Below, piece by piece: positions 16,460 through 25,333 of a stretch of DNA of 59,833 bases. Positions within the stretch are counted from its first letter, which is position 1, and the number at the start of each line of letters is the position of its first letter. The notes beneath the pieces are model-generated. The model did not search any database. It was not told the origin of the DNA and saw only the letters and a program-made list of their open reading frames with translations. This stretch comes from Planomonospora parontospora (GTDB lineage Bacteria; Actinomycetota; Actinomycetes; Streptosporangiales; Streptosporangiaceae): positions 1 to 59,833 of the forward strand of contig BMQD01000028.1 in assembly GCA_014647935.1 (NCBI GenBank). Direction: 5' to 3'. Made by a program: the position numbers and the translations under genes.

Positions 16460-16523
16460 CGGGACCCGTCCCGCGCGCCGACACCGCGGAGCCGGCCCGG
16501 CCGGCTCCGGAAGGAGAACGAAG

Positions 16524-17411
16524 ATGACCGACGACCGCCCACCGGTGACCGTCCTGGGCCTGGGCCCGATGGGAAGGGCCCTCGCAGCGGCGTTCCTGGA
16601 CCGCGGCCACCCCACGACCGTGTGGAACCGTACGGCCTCCCGGGCCGAGGCGCTCGCCGCCCGGGGCGCGACCGCCGCCGCGACCGCCGCCGAGGCCGTC
16701 GCCGCGAGCCCGCTCACCGTGGTCTGCGTGCTCGACTACGACGCCGTGGAGGCGATCACCGGTCCCGCGGCCGGTGAGTTGAAGGGCCGGACCCTGGTGA
16801 ACCTCACCGCCGACACGCCGGAACGCGCCCGCCGTACGGCCTCCTGGGCCGCCGCGCACGGCATCGACTACCTCGACGGCGCGATCATGACCCCGACGGC
16901 GACCATCGGCGGGCCCGAGGCGGTCGTCCTGTACAGCGGCCCGGAGGAGGTCTACCGGGCCCACCTGCCGACGCTGTCGGGCCTGGGCGGCACGGCCGCG
17001 TATCTGGGCGCGGATCCCGGCCGGGCGGCGGCGCACGACGTGGCGCTGCTCGACCTCTTCTGGACGTCCATGAGCGGACTCGTCCACGCCTTCGCCCTGG
17101 CCTCGGCCGAGGGGGTCCGGGCCGCGGACCTGGCTCCGTTCGCCAAGGGGATAGGCTCCCTGCTGCCCGGGATCGTGGACGAGTTCGCGGGTCACGTCGA
17201 CAGCGGCCGCCACCCGGGTGACGAGTCCACCATCCTGTCCGCGGCGGCGAGCATGGAGCACATCGTCCACACCGCCCGGGCGCGCGGCCTGGACACCGGC
17301 GTGCTGGACGCCGCGCTGGCCGTCGCACGGCGGGCCGTCGACGCGGGGCACGGCTCCGCCTCCTTCTCCCGGCTGGCCGAGGTGCTCGGGACGCGGGCTC
17401 CGGCCCGGTGA
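16524..17411 (+). CDS. imine reductase-like NAD(P)-dependent enzyme, copy 2
   Basis: This 295-residue paralogue of the preceding gene has the same dinucleotide-binding motif (GLGPMGRALAAAFLDRGH, WNRTASRAEAL). The first ~75 codons are nearly identical in DNA to copy 1. The remainder diverges (AAHDVALLDLFWTSMSGLVHAFAL at the dimer interface), so the substrate pockets probably differ. AAGGAGAACGAAG precedes the ATG. It is co-directional with copy 1 under presumed HxlR control. Confidence 0.82.
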   Translation: MTDDRPPVTVLGLGPMGRALAAAFLDRGHPTTVWNRTASRAEALAARGATAAATAAEAVAASPLTVVCVLDYDAVEAITGPAAGELKGRTLVNLTADTPERARRTASWAAAHGIDYLDGAIMTPTATIGGPEAVVLYSGPEEVYRAHLPTLSGLGGTAAYLGADPGRAAAHDVALLDLFWTSMSGLVHAFALASAEGVRAADLAPFAKGIGSLLPGIVDEFAGHVDSGRHPGDESTILSAAASMEHIVHTARARGLDTGVLDAALAVARRAVDAGHGSASFSRLAEVLGTRAPAR

Positions 17412-17563
17412 CGGCTCCGGCGGAGCGTCCGGCCGACCCGGACCCCCGCCGCCCGCCGCCCAGGTGGGGCCTCCGAGACGATCGGAGCGTCCCGGATGAC
17501 CGGAACGCCTCCCGGGCGGCCGGCGCGTGCCGGATGACCGGGCGCCTCCCCGCCGGGTAGCTT

Positions 17564-18322
17564 TCAGCCGCTCGCCCCGCCGAGTCCGGTGAGCCGGGTG
17601 AGCCGGGTGAGCTCACCGGCTCGGGCCCGCTCCATGGCCGCGGCGAACGCCCTGGTCTCCCGGTCGGCTCCCGATCCCTGCTCTCCCCGTGCCACCTGGA
17701 CGGACTGCCGGAGGTACTCGCCGACGTGCTCGGTGAAGAGCCGGTCGAACGCGGCGCCCTCCGCCCGGTTCACCGCCGCGAGCTCGGCGGGGGTGACCAT
17801 GCCGGGCATGTCGTGCCCCTCGTGCACGTTGACCGGGGGCGTCCCGGACCTCTTCAGCAGGCCGCGCAGCGTCCGCAGCTGGGCACGGTGACCGGCGTCC
17901 AGCTCCGCGGCGAGCCGGGCGACCTCCGGGTCCGCCGCCCGCTCCGGGGCCGAGACCAGCAGGTCCAGCGTCTGCTCCGTCATCGGGATCATCAGTTGCA
18001 GCCAGGCGACGTCGGTGGCGTTGAAGGCGCCCGGCACCGTACCGGCCGAGACGGACCCCGGAGCCGGAGCGGACCCGGACCCGGACCCCGGAGCCGGAGC
18101 GGACCCGGACCCCGGCCCGGACGCCGGAGCCGGGACGGGGTCCACCGCCGACCCCGGGTCCACCACGGCCGGATGCGCCGCCGATCCCGAGCCCGCCGCG
18201 ACCGGGTACCCCGCCGAATGCGCGGCCGGATGCGGCGGGTCCGCGGTGGCACACCTCGCTACCAGCAGCAAGGCGACCACCGCGAGCACCGGCGCGCCGA
18301 CGGTGCTCGTCCTCATCTCCAT
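17564..18322 (-). CDS. DUF305 lipoprotein
   Basis: This 252-residue exported protein has a short signal ending in LLLVARC, a plausible lipobox with lipidation at Cys24. A Pro-Ala-Gly-Ser linker (~60-95) with repeated GSGSAPAP follows. Residues ~99-245 form the DUF305 four-helix bundle (FNATDVAWLQLMIPMTEQTL, HDMPGM, LRQSVQVARGEQG). DUF305 proteins are ferritin-like and often linked to metal or copper handling; no copper genes are nearby. GGAGGAGAGG supports the ATG at 18322. Confidence 0.84.
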   Translation of the reverse strand: MEMRTSTVGAPVLAVVALLLVARCATADPPHPAAHSAGYPVAAGSGSAAHPAVVDPGSAVDPVPAPASGPGSGSAPAPGSGSGSAPAPGSVSAGTVPGAFNATDVAWLQLMIPMTEQTLDLLVSAPERAADPEVARLAAELDAGHRAQLRTLRGLLKRSGTPPVNVHEGHDMPGMVTPAELAAVNRAEGAAFDRLFTEHVGEYLRQSVQVARGEQGSGADRETRAFAAAMERARAGELTRLTRLTGLGGASG

Positions 18323-18441
18323 CCCTCTCCTCCGGGCCGTTCCAGGTGGCGGCGGGGTCCGGTGCGCACCGAACCCCGCCTCGGCTCCGAGTGCGGTACG
18401 GCGGCCGCCCCGTGGCGGCCGCCGACCGCCTCGGGGACGCC

Positions 18442-19872
18442 TCAGGGAGTCCCGTCGGCGCCGCACTTGACGATCGGGCGGATGCAGTCGCGCACGCGCC
18501 GCTCCATCTCCTCCTCCGGCCAGGCGTTGAAGAAGTCGCCGTGCATCGTGAAACCGGGGCCGGACGCCAGGCGGAACCTCGCCGGGTCGCCGTTGACCGG
18601 GTAGCGCAGGACCTGGCGGAGCTTCGGCACGATCACCGGGTGCGACGCGGGGCAGGCCCCCGCCACCGGGTAGGACATGTGGCTCTTGTGGTCGGGCGAG
18701 TCGAGGTCCTTGCCGTTCCAGCAGTGCGGGAAGTCCAGGTACGACTCCAGCATCGTGCCCGCGGGGCAGTTCACGAAGTTCTTCGACGACCCGACGTGCC
18801 CGGCGTGCAGGCACGACCAGCGCGCGTTGCTGGTCTCGTCGGGCTGCGTCGCCCTGGCGTTGCCCGCCACGATCCTCAGCCCCAGGGGGAGCGGACGCGT
18901 CTGGTCCATCAGTTCGTCCCGCACCCCCTCACCCAGGTAGTAGAACGTGGTCCCGGTGGGCTCCACGGGGGTGCCGCCGTCGTACAGGGTCGGCACCCAG
19001 TAGGACGACAGATCGGTCTTCGGGCTGCAGGTGGTCCCGCCCTTCCGCAGGCTGCCGAGGTCGGAGTGGGCGTCGGTGGAGGTGTTGCCGAAGAAGCTGT
19101 GCATGTGCGACCCGCCCGGGAGGCCGGGGAACACGATCGGGTCGTCGGGCCGCCGGTGCGTGAACGGGCACTCGGCGACGAACTCCGCCACCCGCACGGC
19201 GCCGGGCGGGACCGGCCCCTTGGGCAGCCTGGCCGGGGTCGTGCCGGAGGACGGCCTCGGCGCGGCGCTCGAAGACGGCCTCGAGGTGGAGCCCGCCGTC
19301 GGCCTCGGCGTGGGCGCGGCCGAGGTCGCACCCGGGACCGGGGCCGCGGACCCGTCTCCGTAGACCTGGAACTCCCAGAGCGAGACCCCGTACCGGGAGG
19401 AGCGCTTGGTGGTGTCGAGGCGGACGTAGCGGGCGGTGCCCGTCACGTTCACGGTCTGCCTGCCGCCGGTGCCCGCGGTCGTGGTGTGGACCGTCGTCCA
19501 CCGGCCGCCGCCGTTGGAGACCCTGATCGTGAAGGCGGTGGCGTACGCGTGCTCCCAGTCCAGCACGACCTTGCCGATCCGCCTGGGCGCGCCCAGGTCC
19601 ACCTGGAGCCACTGCCGGTCGCTGAAGGCGCTGGCCCAGCGGGTGCCGCCCTTGCCGTCGACGGCGGCCGCGGCCGACAGATCACCCCGCTCCGTCGAGG
19701 AGGCGCTGGCCGGGCGGCCCTGGGACAGCGGGATCTCGGCCGCTCCGGCCGGGCCGGCGGTGCTCACCAGGCAGGCGCCCAGGACGGCCGTGAGGGCGCT
19801 CGCGAGCGCGAGGCGACGGGTTCGCCGGGTCGTACGGCCCGCGGCGGTGTCGCGCGGCATGGTCTCACTCAT
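18442..19872 (-). CDS. secreted discoidin (F5/8C) plus DUF1996 protein
   Basis: This protein of about 476 residues has an N-terminal export signal (RRTRRLALASALTAVLGACLVS... AGAAE, cleavage ~44). Residues ~46-172 form an F5/8 type C domain (ASSTERGDLSAAAAVDGKGG, WLQVDLGAPRRIGKVVLDWE), normally carbohydrate binding. A Pro-Ser-Thr linker (~175-225) leads to a DUF1996 domain (~228-476; FVAECPFTHRRPDDPIVFPG, GGSHMHSFFGN), known in fungi and actinomycetes, with no firm activity known to me. The ATG at 19872 has AAAGGA upstream. It is divergent from the sigma-GH128 gene across 244 bp, which makes it a candidate target of that sigma factor. Confidence 0.83.
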   Translation of the reverse strand: MSETMPRDTAAGRTTRRTRRLALASALTAVLGACLVSTAGPAGAAEIPLSQGRPASASSTERGDLSAAAAVDGKGGTRWASAFSDRQWLQVDLGAPRRIGKVVLDWEHAYATAFTIRVSNGGGRWTTVHTTTAGTGGRQTVNVTGTARYVRLDTTKRSSRYGVSLWEFQVYGDGSAAPVPGATSAAPTPRPTAGSTSRPSSSAAPRPSSGTTPARLPKGPVPPGAVRVAEFVAECPFTHRRPDDPIVFPGLPGGSHMHSFFGNTSTDAHSDLGSLRKGGTTCSPKTDLSSYWVPTLYDGGTPVEPTGTTFYYLGEGVRDELMDQTRPLPLGLRIVAGNARATQPDETSNARWSCLHAGHVGSSKNFVNCPAGTMLESYLDFPHCWNGKDLDSPDHKSHMSYPVAGACPASHPVIVPKLRQVLRYPVNGDPARFRLASGPGFTMHGDFFNAWPEEEMERRVRDCIRPIVKCGADGTP

Positions 19873-20038
19873 GCAGACGGTGTCCTTTCGTCGCGTCCGG
19901 TGCCGGACGCATTCGCTTCTGTACCGGAGACCGGCGGGCGGATACCGGACAACAGAAATCTGGAAAAATCCACCGCGGATTTCTCGTTTTTCTCGTTGCC
20001 CACCGGACCCCGACGGCGTCTCCCCTTCGAAGGGACGG

Positions 20039-20103
20039 AGAGCCGGACGGACGGGGAAGCCGGACGGACGGAGAGCCGGACGGACGGAGAGCCGGACGGA
20101 CGG
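20039..20103. repeat. 16-bp tandem repeat in the sigma-gene leader
   Basis: Four near-perfect copies of GAGAGCCGGACGGACG, one with an extra base, end 14 bp before the sigma-GH128 ATG. They lie in the leader and include sequence next to the ribosome binding site. Confidence 0.7.
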
Positions 20104-20116
20104 AGAACGGAGTGCG

Positions 20117-22012
20117 ATGCGCGCAACCGGTAGGAGCGGACCGGACACGGCGCTGGTCTCCGCCGCGTGCGACGGAGACCGGCGGGCGCTGGACGCGCTG
20201 GTGGCCGATTCCCTCCCGCTCGTCTACAACATCGTCGGGCGGGCCCTGAACGGGCATCCCGACGTCGACGACGTGGTCCAGGAGACGCTGTTCCGGGTGG
20301 TCCGGGGCCTGTCCGGCCTGCGCGATCCAGAGGCGTACCGGTCCTGGCTGGTGGCCATCGCCGTCCGTCAGGTCCGCGACCACGAGCAGGACCGCCGGGC
20401 GGCGCAGCACCGCAGGACCGACCTCGACACCGCCGAGGAGGTGCCGGATCCCGCCTCCGACTTCGCCGCCGTGACCATCCTCCGGCTCGGCCTCACCGAC
20501 CAGCGCCGCGAGGTCGCCGAGGCCACCCGCTGGCTGGACCGGGACGACCGGGCGCTGCTGGCCCTGTGGTGGCTGGAGGAGACGGGCGAGCTGGGCCGCG
20601 CCGAGCTCGCCGCCGCCCTCGGCCTGTCCGCCCGCCACGCCTCCGTGCGCGTGCAGCGCATGAAGGAGCAGGTCCAGACCGCACACACCATCGTGCGGGC
20701 GCTGCGGGCGGAACCCGGCTGCGCCGAGTTGCGCGCCCTCACCTGGAACTGGGACGGCGTGCCCGGCCCGCTCTGGCGCAAGCGTTTCGCCCGGCACATC
20801 CGCGGCTGCGACGCCTGTGAGCGGCGTGCCGCCGGTGCCCTGCCCCTCGACCGCCTGCTCGGCGGCCTGCCGCTGCTGCCTCTCCCCTTGGGCTTCACCC
20901 TGGACCGCTTCTCCGCCCCGCCTCTCGCCGAGGCCGGGCACACCACCGCCCGCCTCTCCGTGGACCCCTCTCCGGATCTCCCCCCGACGCCGTCGCGCGG
21001 CCTTCTCTCCTCTCTGCCGAACGGCGCGGGCGCCGTCGCCGCGGCCGTCGCCACCGCGGTGGCCGTCCTGGCCGGTGTCCTGGTGACCGGACGGCCCGCC
21101 GCCCTGCCCCCTATCCCGTCCTCCGCGCCGGCGGCCGCTCTCGGCACGGCGGCCCGTACGGTCTCCGCGACGTCCCCGCCGGAGTCGCCCGCGTCCGAGC
21201 GGTCCCCGGCCCCGACCCGCCGCAGTGCCTCCCGCACGCCCGAACCGACCCGAAGCCCCCGGATTCCCCCGACCGCCTCCGCGAAGAAGGGCGTGGGCGT
21301 GTGGCGGGCGCCGGGCGTCAGCACGGCGCTGGCCAGGTCCGGCGCGAGCTGGTACTACACCTGGGCCACCCACCACGACGGCATCACCGCCCCCGCCTCG
21401 GCCCGCTTCGTCCCGATGGTGCGCGCGGCCTCCGACGTCAACGCCACGGCCCTCGCCCAGGCTGAGGCCGCCGGGCCGTACCTGCTCGGATTCAACGAGC
21501 CGGACCTGGCCGAGCAGGCGAACATGAGCGTGGAGGAAGCCTTGGCGCTGTGGCCGAGGCTCATGGACGCCGGCCGGATCCTCGGCAGCCCCGCCGTCGC
21601 CTACGGCGGCGACACCCCCGGAGGCTGGCTGGACCGCTTCATGACCGGCGCGGCCGAGCGCGGCTACCGCGTCGACTTCATCGCGTTGCACTGGTACGGC
21701 GGCGATTTCCGCACCGAGGCCGCGGTCGCCCGGCTCAAGTCCTACCTGCAGGCCGTTCACAGGCGCTACCGCAAGCCGATCTGGCTCACCGAGTACGCCT
21801 TGATCGACTTCTCCCGGGGCACGCGCTTCCCCAGCGACGAGCAGCAGGCGGCGTTCGTCACCGCCGCCAACCGGATGCTCGCCTCCCTGCCCTACGTGCG
21901 GCGCCACGCCTGGTTCGGGCTGCCCGCCACCGAGAACGGTCCCGGCAGCGGGCTGTTCCGCGCCGACGGCACCCCCACCCCGGCCGGCCGCGCCTTCCAG
22001 AAGGCCCGCTGA
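20117..22012 (+). CDS. ECF sigma factor fused to zinc-finger, TM helix and GH128 domain
   Basis: One 631-residue protein. Region 2 of sigma is at ~20-90 (VYNIVGRALNGHPDVDDVVQ, ETLFRVVRGL) and region 4 at ~130-195. An anti-sigma-like HxxxCxxC (H227, C231, C234) is followed by a hydrophobic stretch and a membrane helix at ~304-324. A Pro/Ser/Thr-rich linker leads to a GH128-type glycosidase domain (~391-631) with GFNEPD (E461, likely acid/base) and WLTEYA (E559, likely nucleophile). The frame is continuous, and the start has GGAG 5 nt upstream. The layout implies a membrane-tethered sigma factor that detects or cuts an extracellular beta-glucan and is released by proteolysis. The domains are read directly; the mechanism is inference. 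Confidence 0.85.
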   Translation: MRATGRSGPDTALVSAACDGDRRALDALVADSLPLVYNIVGRALNGHPDVDDVVQETLFRVVRGLSGLRDPEAYRSWLVAIAVRQVRDHEQDRRAAQHRRTDLDTAEEVPDPASDFAAVTILRLGLTDQRREVAEATRWLDRDDRALLALWWLEETGELGRAELAAALGLSARHASVRVQRMKEQVQTAHTIVRALRAEPGCAELRALTWNWDGVPGPLWRKRFARHIRGCDACERRAAGALPLDRLLGGLPLLPLPLGFTLDRFSAPPLAEAGHTTARLSVDPSPDLPPTPSRGLLSSLPNGAGAVAAAVATAVAVLAGVLVTGRPAALPPIPSSAPAAALGTAARTVSATSPPESPASERSPAPTRRSASRTPEPTRSPRIPPTASAKKGVGVWRAPGVSTALARSGASWYYTWATHHDGITAPASARFVPMVRAASDVNATALAQAEAAGPYLLGFNEPDLAEQANMSVEEALALWPRLMDAGRILGSPAVAYGGDTPGGWLDRFMTGAAERGYRVDFIALHWYGGDFRTEAAVARLKSYLQAVHRRYRKPIWLTEYALIDFSRGTRFPSDEQQAAFVTAANRMLASLPYVRRHAWFGLPATENGPGSGLFRADGTPTPAGRAFQKAR

Positions 22013-22085
22013 CCGGCCGCACATTCCAGGCGGTCCACCGACCGTCCGGACGGTCCGCACCGTGTTCCGGGCTCGCGCGGCCGAT

Positions 22086-23291
22086 TCATCCGGTCACGGA
22101 CGCCCCCCCCGCGCCCTCACCGTGGAGCGCGCCGGCGGTGCTCTCCACGGGATCGCCGCGCCGCACGTTCTCCGGTCCCGCCGGACGGGCGCTCCACCGC
22201 CTGCCGAGGCGCTGGGCCGGGGCCTCGACCAGGCGGTGGGTCAGGTACGCGAGCGGCACCAGGACGAGGAAGTACAGCGGGAGGTTCGGACTCATCCGCA
22301 GCAGGAGCGGATGGAGCAGGTAGAGGGAGAAGCTGATCACGCCGAGGTGGGTGAGCCAGCGGGGGAACCACCGGTTCCGCAGCGCGAACGCGCCCCCGAA
22401 GAACGCGGCGGCCAGCACGATCGCCGGCGCCCAGCCGGGGTCGTCCTTGGCGAAGGCCCCGCAGGCCAGGACCGCCGCCACCGCGGCGACGGCGGTCCGC
22501 CACCGGATCACGCCCCGCTCCGCGCGGTGCACGGCCGTACCCGCGAACATCGCGGCCAGGACGGTCAGCCCCTGCCACGCGCCGATCCGGCTGCCCAGGA
22601 CCACCAGCGCCAGGCCGAGGAGGCCGCCCGTCACCGCGGCGGCCGTACGCACCCGGCCGCCTGCCCGCGCCGACACGGCGACCGCCGCGAGCACCGCGAC
22701 GCCGAGGAGCGCGGCGGCCAGGTCGGCGCGGCCCCTGACCACCGGCCCCGGCAGCAGGAGCCCGAGGGGCACGGCCGACGCCGCCAGGCCGATCGCGACC
22801 GCGGCCGACCGGTGCGCCTGCCGTACGGTGAACAGCCCGGCGGCGATCAGGTAGAACGCCATCTCGTAGGAGAGCGTCCACATCACGCCGATGACGGCGG
22901 GAACGCCGAGCAGTTCCTGCAGCATCGTCACGTTGCCGAGGACGACGAGGGGCAGGGGCCGGTGCCCCAGGCCCGGATGGAGGGCGAACGCCCCGCCGTA
23001 CGCGAGCAGGAGCGCCAGGCCGAGCGCGACCAGCAGCAGGGGAAGGAGGCGGAAGGCCCGGCCGGCCCAGAAGGCCCGCAGGTCGCCGCGCCGTTCCAGG
23101 GAGGCGGGGATGATGTAGCCGCTGACCATGAAGAACACGAAGACGCCCCAGGTGCCGACGTCGATCCTGCGGTCCACCTCGGCCCAGGCCTCCGGGATGA
23201 AGGTCCAGGCGGCGTGGTGCAGCGCGACGGCCAGTGCGGCGGGGCCCCGGAGGGCGTCCAGCCAGGCCAGCCGGGGAGGAGTGGGGGCCAT
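22086..23291 (-). CDS. acyltransferase 3 family membrane protein
   Basis: This 401-residue integral membrane protein has about ten hydrophobic helices. The N-terminal motif RLAWLDALRGPAALAVALHH carries the conserved R and the HH pair of acyltransferase-3/OafB-type enzymes, and the FFMVSGYIIPASL motif follows. These enzymes O-acylate cell-surface sugars, antibiotics or lipids. It is convergent with the sigma-GH128 gene (74 bp between stops), so it is not part of that operon. The ATG at 23291 is chosen; the frame extends to 23333 but the family motif sits close to 23291. Confidence 0.84.
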   Translation of the reverse strand: MAPTPPRLAWLDALRGPAALAVALHHAAWTFIPEAWAEVDRRIDVGTWGVFVFFMVSGYIIPASLERRGDLRAFWAGRAFRLLPLLLVALGLALLLAYGGAFALHPGLGHRPLPLVVLGNVTMLQELLGVPAVIGVMWTLSYEMAFYLIAAGLFTVRQAHRSAAVAIGLAASAVPLGLLLPGPVVRGRADLAAALLGVAVLAAVAVSARAGGRVRTAAAVTGGLLGLALVVLGSRIGAWQGLTVLAAMFAGTAVHRAERGVIRWRTAVAAVAAVLACGAFAKDDPGWAPAIVLAAAFFGGAFALRNRWFPRWLTHLGVISFSLYLLHPLLLRMSPNLPLYFLVLVPLAYLTHRLVEAPAQRLGRRWSARPAGPENVRRGDPVESTAGALHGEGAGGASVTG

Positions 23292-23385
23292 TCGCCCGAC
23301 TTTAGTAACGAATGTCAGCGATCGTGCCGACATACGGCCGACCGCACCCCGACGATCACGTCACCCGAGCGGACGAGCCGAACGG

Positions 23386-24000
23386 TCACGTCACCCCGGT
23401 CTGGAGCAGGGGCAGCAGGACCTCGTCCACCGTGCGGGCGACGAAATCCTCGTCGAGGGGCTCGCCGGTCAGCAGCAGCCGGTGCCAGAGCAGGGCCTTG
23501 GTGACCTCGACGAGCGTCGTCACGCGCGCCCCGGGCCCGACCTCCCCCCGCGCCCGGGCGCGGTCCAGCAACTCGGCCGCCTCGTCCGCGCCGGACCGCA
23601 GCATGTGCCCGTGGAGCAGCCGCCCGAGCTCCGGGTCGTCGCGGATCGCCGGGAGCAGGCCGAGCACGATGGCGTGCTTGCGCTCGTAGATCCGGCAGAA
23701 CACCGGCAGTCCGGCGGCCAGGTCTCCGCGCAGGGTCCCGGTGTCGGGCAGCGGCCGGTGCTCCACCGTCAGCCCGTGCATGGCCGCGGCGACCATCTCG
23801 GCCTTCCCCGACCAGCGGCGGTAGATGGTCGCCTTGCTGGCCCTGGCCCGGCGGGCCACCTGGTCGATGGACATGCGGTCGTAGCCGACCTCCGACAGCA
23901 GCTCCAGGACGGCGTCCAGGATCGCCCGCTCCCGCTCGGGGTTGAGATTGCGCACGGCGCCCCGGCTGTCCGGCGCCCGGTCCGGTTCCCGTGCCGTCAT
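23386..24000 (-). CDS. TetR-family regulator
   Basis: This 204-residue TetR protein has its helix-turn-helix at ~22-70 (RAILDAVLELLSEVGYDRMS, ASKATIYRRWSGKAEMV). The C-terminal domain is of the common actinobacterial type (GLLPAIRDDPELGRLLH, VTKALLWHRLL). It lies 160 bp downstream of the SDR gene on the same strand. The 35-bp palindrome at 25115-25149 before the SDR gene is its most likely operator, so SDR-TetR would be an autoregulated unit. Confidence 0.85.
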   Translation of the reverse strand: MTAREPDRAPDSRGAVRNLNPERERAILDAVLELLSEVGYDRMSIDQVARRARASKATIYRRWSGKAEMVAAAMHGLTVEHRPLPDTGTLRGDLAAGLPVFCRIYERKHAIVLGLLPAIRDDPELGRLLHGHMLRSGADEAAELLDRARARGEVGPGARVTTLVEVTKALLWHRLLLTGEPLDEDFVARTVDEVLLPLLQTGVT

Positions 24001-24160
24001 CCCTGGGTCCCCCTCGCTTGATCCGCCCGTCCACGGCCCACCCGCGTCCGATCCGCCCCGGCCTACCGGGACGCGGATCCCGTACGAACCGGTGTGCTGA
24101 TCCCGTACGGCCCCGCGGACGGAGCCACGGGCGGCCCCGCGGACGGAGCCGTGGGCGGGG

Positions 24161-25102
24161 TCACGGACGGACCCCGCCCCGGTCGAACGCCGAGAAGCGT
24201 ACTCCGGTCAGCTCCTCGGACGCCTCCCAGAGCCGGCGGGCCGCGTCCCGGTCGAGCGCCCGGACTGCCGGACGCACCTTGGTGGGATGCCCGCGCCGCT
24301 CGGCGAACCCGTCCGGGCCGAAGAAGTCCCCGCCGCCGACGCCGGGGGCGGCCGCGGCGTACAACTGCGGCAGCGCACCGGCGGCGGCCGGCTGCGCCGG
24401 CAGCTTGGCGAGGGTGACCAGCAGTCCCCGCAGGGGGTCACCGGTACGGGCCAGGTTGGTGCGGGCGACCCCGGGGTGGGCGATGGCGCTGACCAGGTCC
24501 GTGCCCGCGGCCGTGGCGCGCCGGTGGAGCTCCAGGGCGAAGAGCACGTTCGCCAGCTTCGACTGCGTGTACGCGCTGAACTTCCCGTAGCGGCGCTCGC
24601 CCATCAGGTCGTCGAAGTCCATCCGCCCCGAGCGGTGCAGCCCGCTGGTCACGGTCACCACCCGCGCCCCGGGCCGGGCGAGCAGTTCCGGCAGCAGCAG
24701 CCCGGTGAGCGCGAAGTGCCCCAGGTGGTTGACGCCGAACTGCCGCTCGAACCCGTCGGCGGTCGTCTGCCGGGGCAGCGCCATCACCCCGGCGTTGTTG
24801 ACGAGCAGGTCGAGCCCCTCGGGCCCGCCGCGCGCGGCGGTTAGACCCGCCGCGAACCGGTCGATCGAGGCGAGGTCGCCCAGGTCGAGCGCGAGCCACT
24901 CGGCGGCGCCCCCACCGGTCTCGGCGCGGATCCGCGCCGCCGCGGCCTCGCCCCTGCCGCGGTCCCGGCTCGCGAGCACCACGCGGGCGCCGTGCCGGGC
25001 CAGTTCGAGCGCGGTGTGGAACCCCACCCCCTCACTGGCCCCGGTGACCACCGCGTTCCGGCCGGTCAGATCAGGAATGTCCGCAGCGGTCCATCGTGCC
25101 AT
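24161..25102 (-). CDS. SDR oxidoreductase, retinol-dehydrogenase-like
   Basis: This 313-residue short-chain dehydrogenase/reductase has the cofactor motif TGASEGVGFHTA, the NNAGVM motif, the catalytic Ser in VTSGLH and the YTQSK (Tyr-xxx-Lys) pair. The N-terminus (WTAADIPDLTGRNAVVTGA) and length fit the actinobacterial retinol/protochlorophyllide-reductase-like group that acts on alcohols, ketones or polyketide-like compounds. GGAGGTG lies 5 nt before the ATG at 25102. It is probably repressed by the downstream TetR protein through the 35-bp palindrome. Confidence 0.86.
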   Translation of the reverse strand: MARWTAADIPDLTGRNAVVTGASEGVGFHTALELARHGARVVLASRDRGRGEAAAARIRAETGGGAAEWLALDLGDLASIDRFAAGLTAARGGPEGLDLLVNNAGVMALPRQTTADGFERQFGVNHLGHFALTGLLLPELLARPGARVVTVTSGLHRSGRMDFDDLMGERRYGKFSAYTQSKLANVLFALELHRRATAAGTDLVSAIAHPGVARTNLARTGDPLRGLLVTLAKLPAQPAAAGALPQLYAAAAPGVGGGDFFGPDGFAERRGHPTKVRPAVRALDRDAARRLWEASEELTGVRFSAFDRGGVRP

Positions 25103-25114
25103 GCCCCACCTCCA

Positions 25115-25149
25115 CATCAGGTGTACGAAACCGTTTCGTACACCTGATG
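25115..25149. promoter_or_regulatory. 35-bp near-perfect palindrome, TetR operator candidate
   Basis: The arms CATCAGGTGTACGAAAC (25115-25131) and their exact reverse complement (25133-25149) flank one central C. It lies immediately upstream of the SDR start codon. The 17-bp arms suggest two overlapping dimer sites or one very strong TetR site. Confidence 0.72.
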
Positions 25150-25333
25150 ACGATAACGACGTACGGCCACCCCGGCAAGCCCGCCACTCGTCGAGAATGT
25201 AAATAAAACTAGACATGAAGTCAGGCATGACATACATTGGCCGATGTCAATGATTCTTTACATCGCCTCCCCGGTCCCGGTTCGCCCCCCGGCCGCGCCG
25301 CTAAGATCGCGCCTACCGCGAAAGGATTCCGAC

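Noticed and set aside
21289-22012. GH128 domain as an independent gene
   Set aside because: No start codon with a ribosome binding site and no stop separates it from the sigma part; the TM and linker bridge them in frame.
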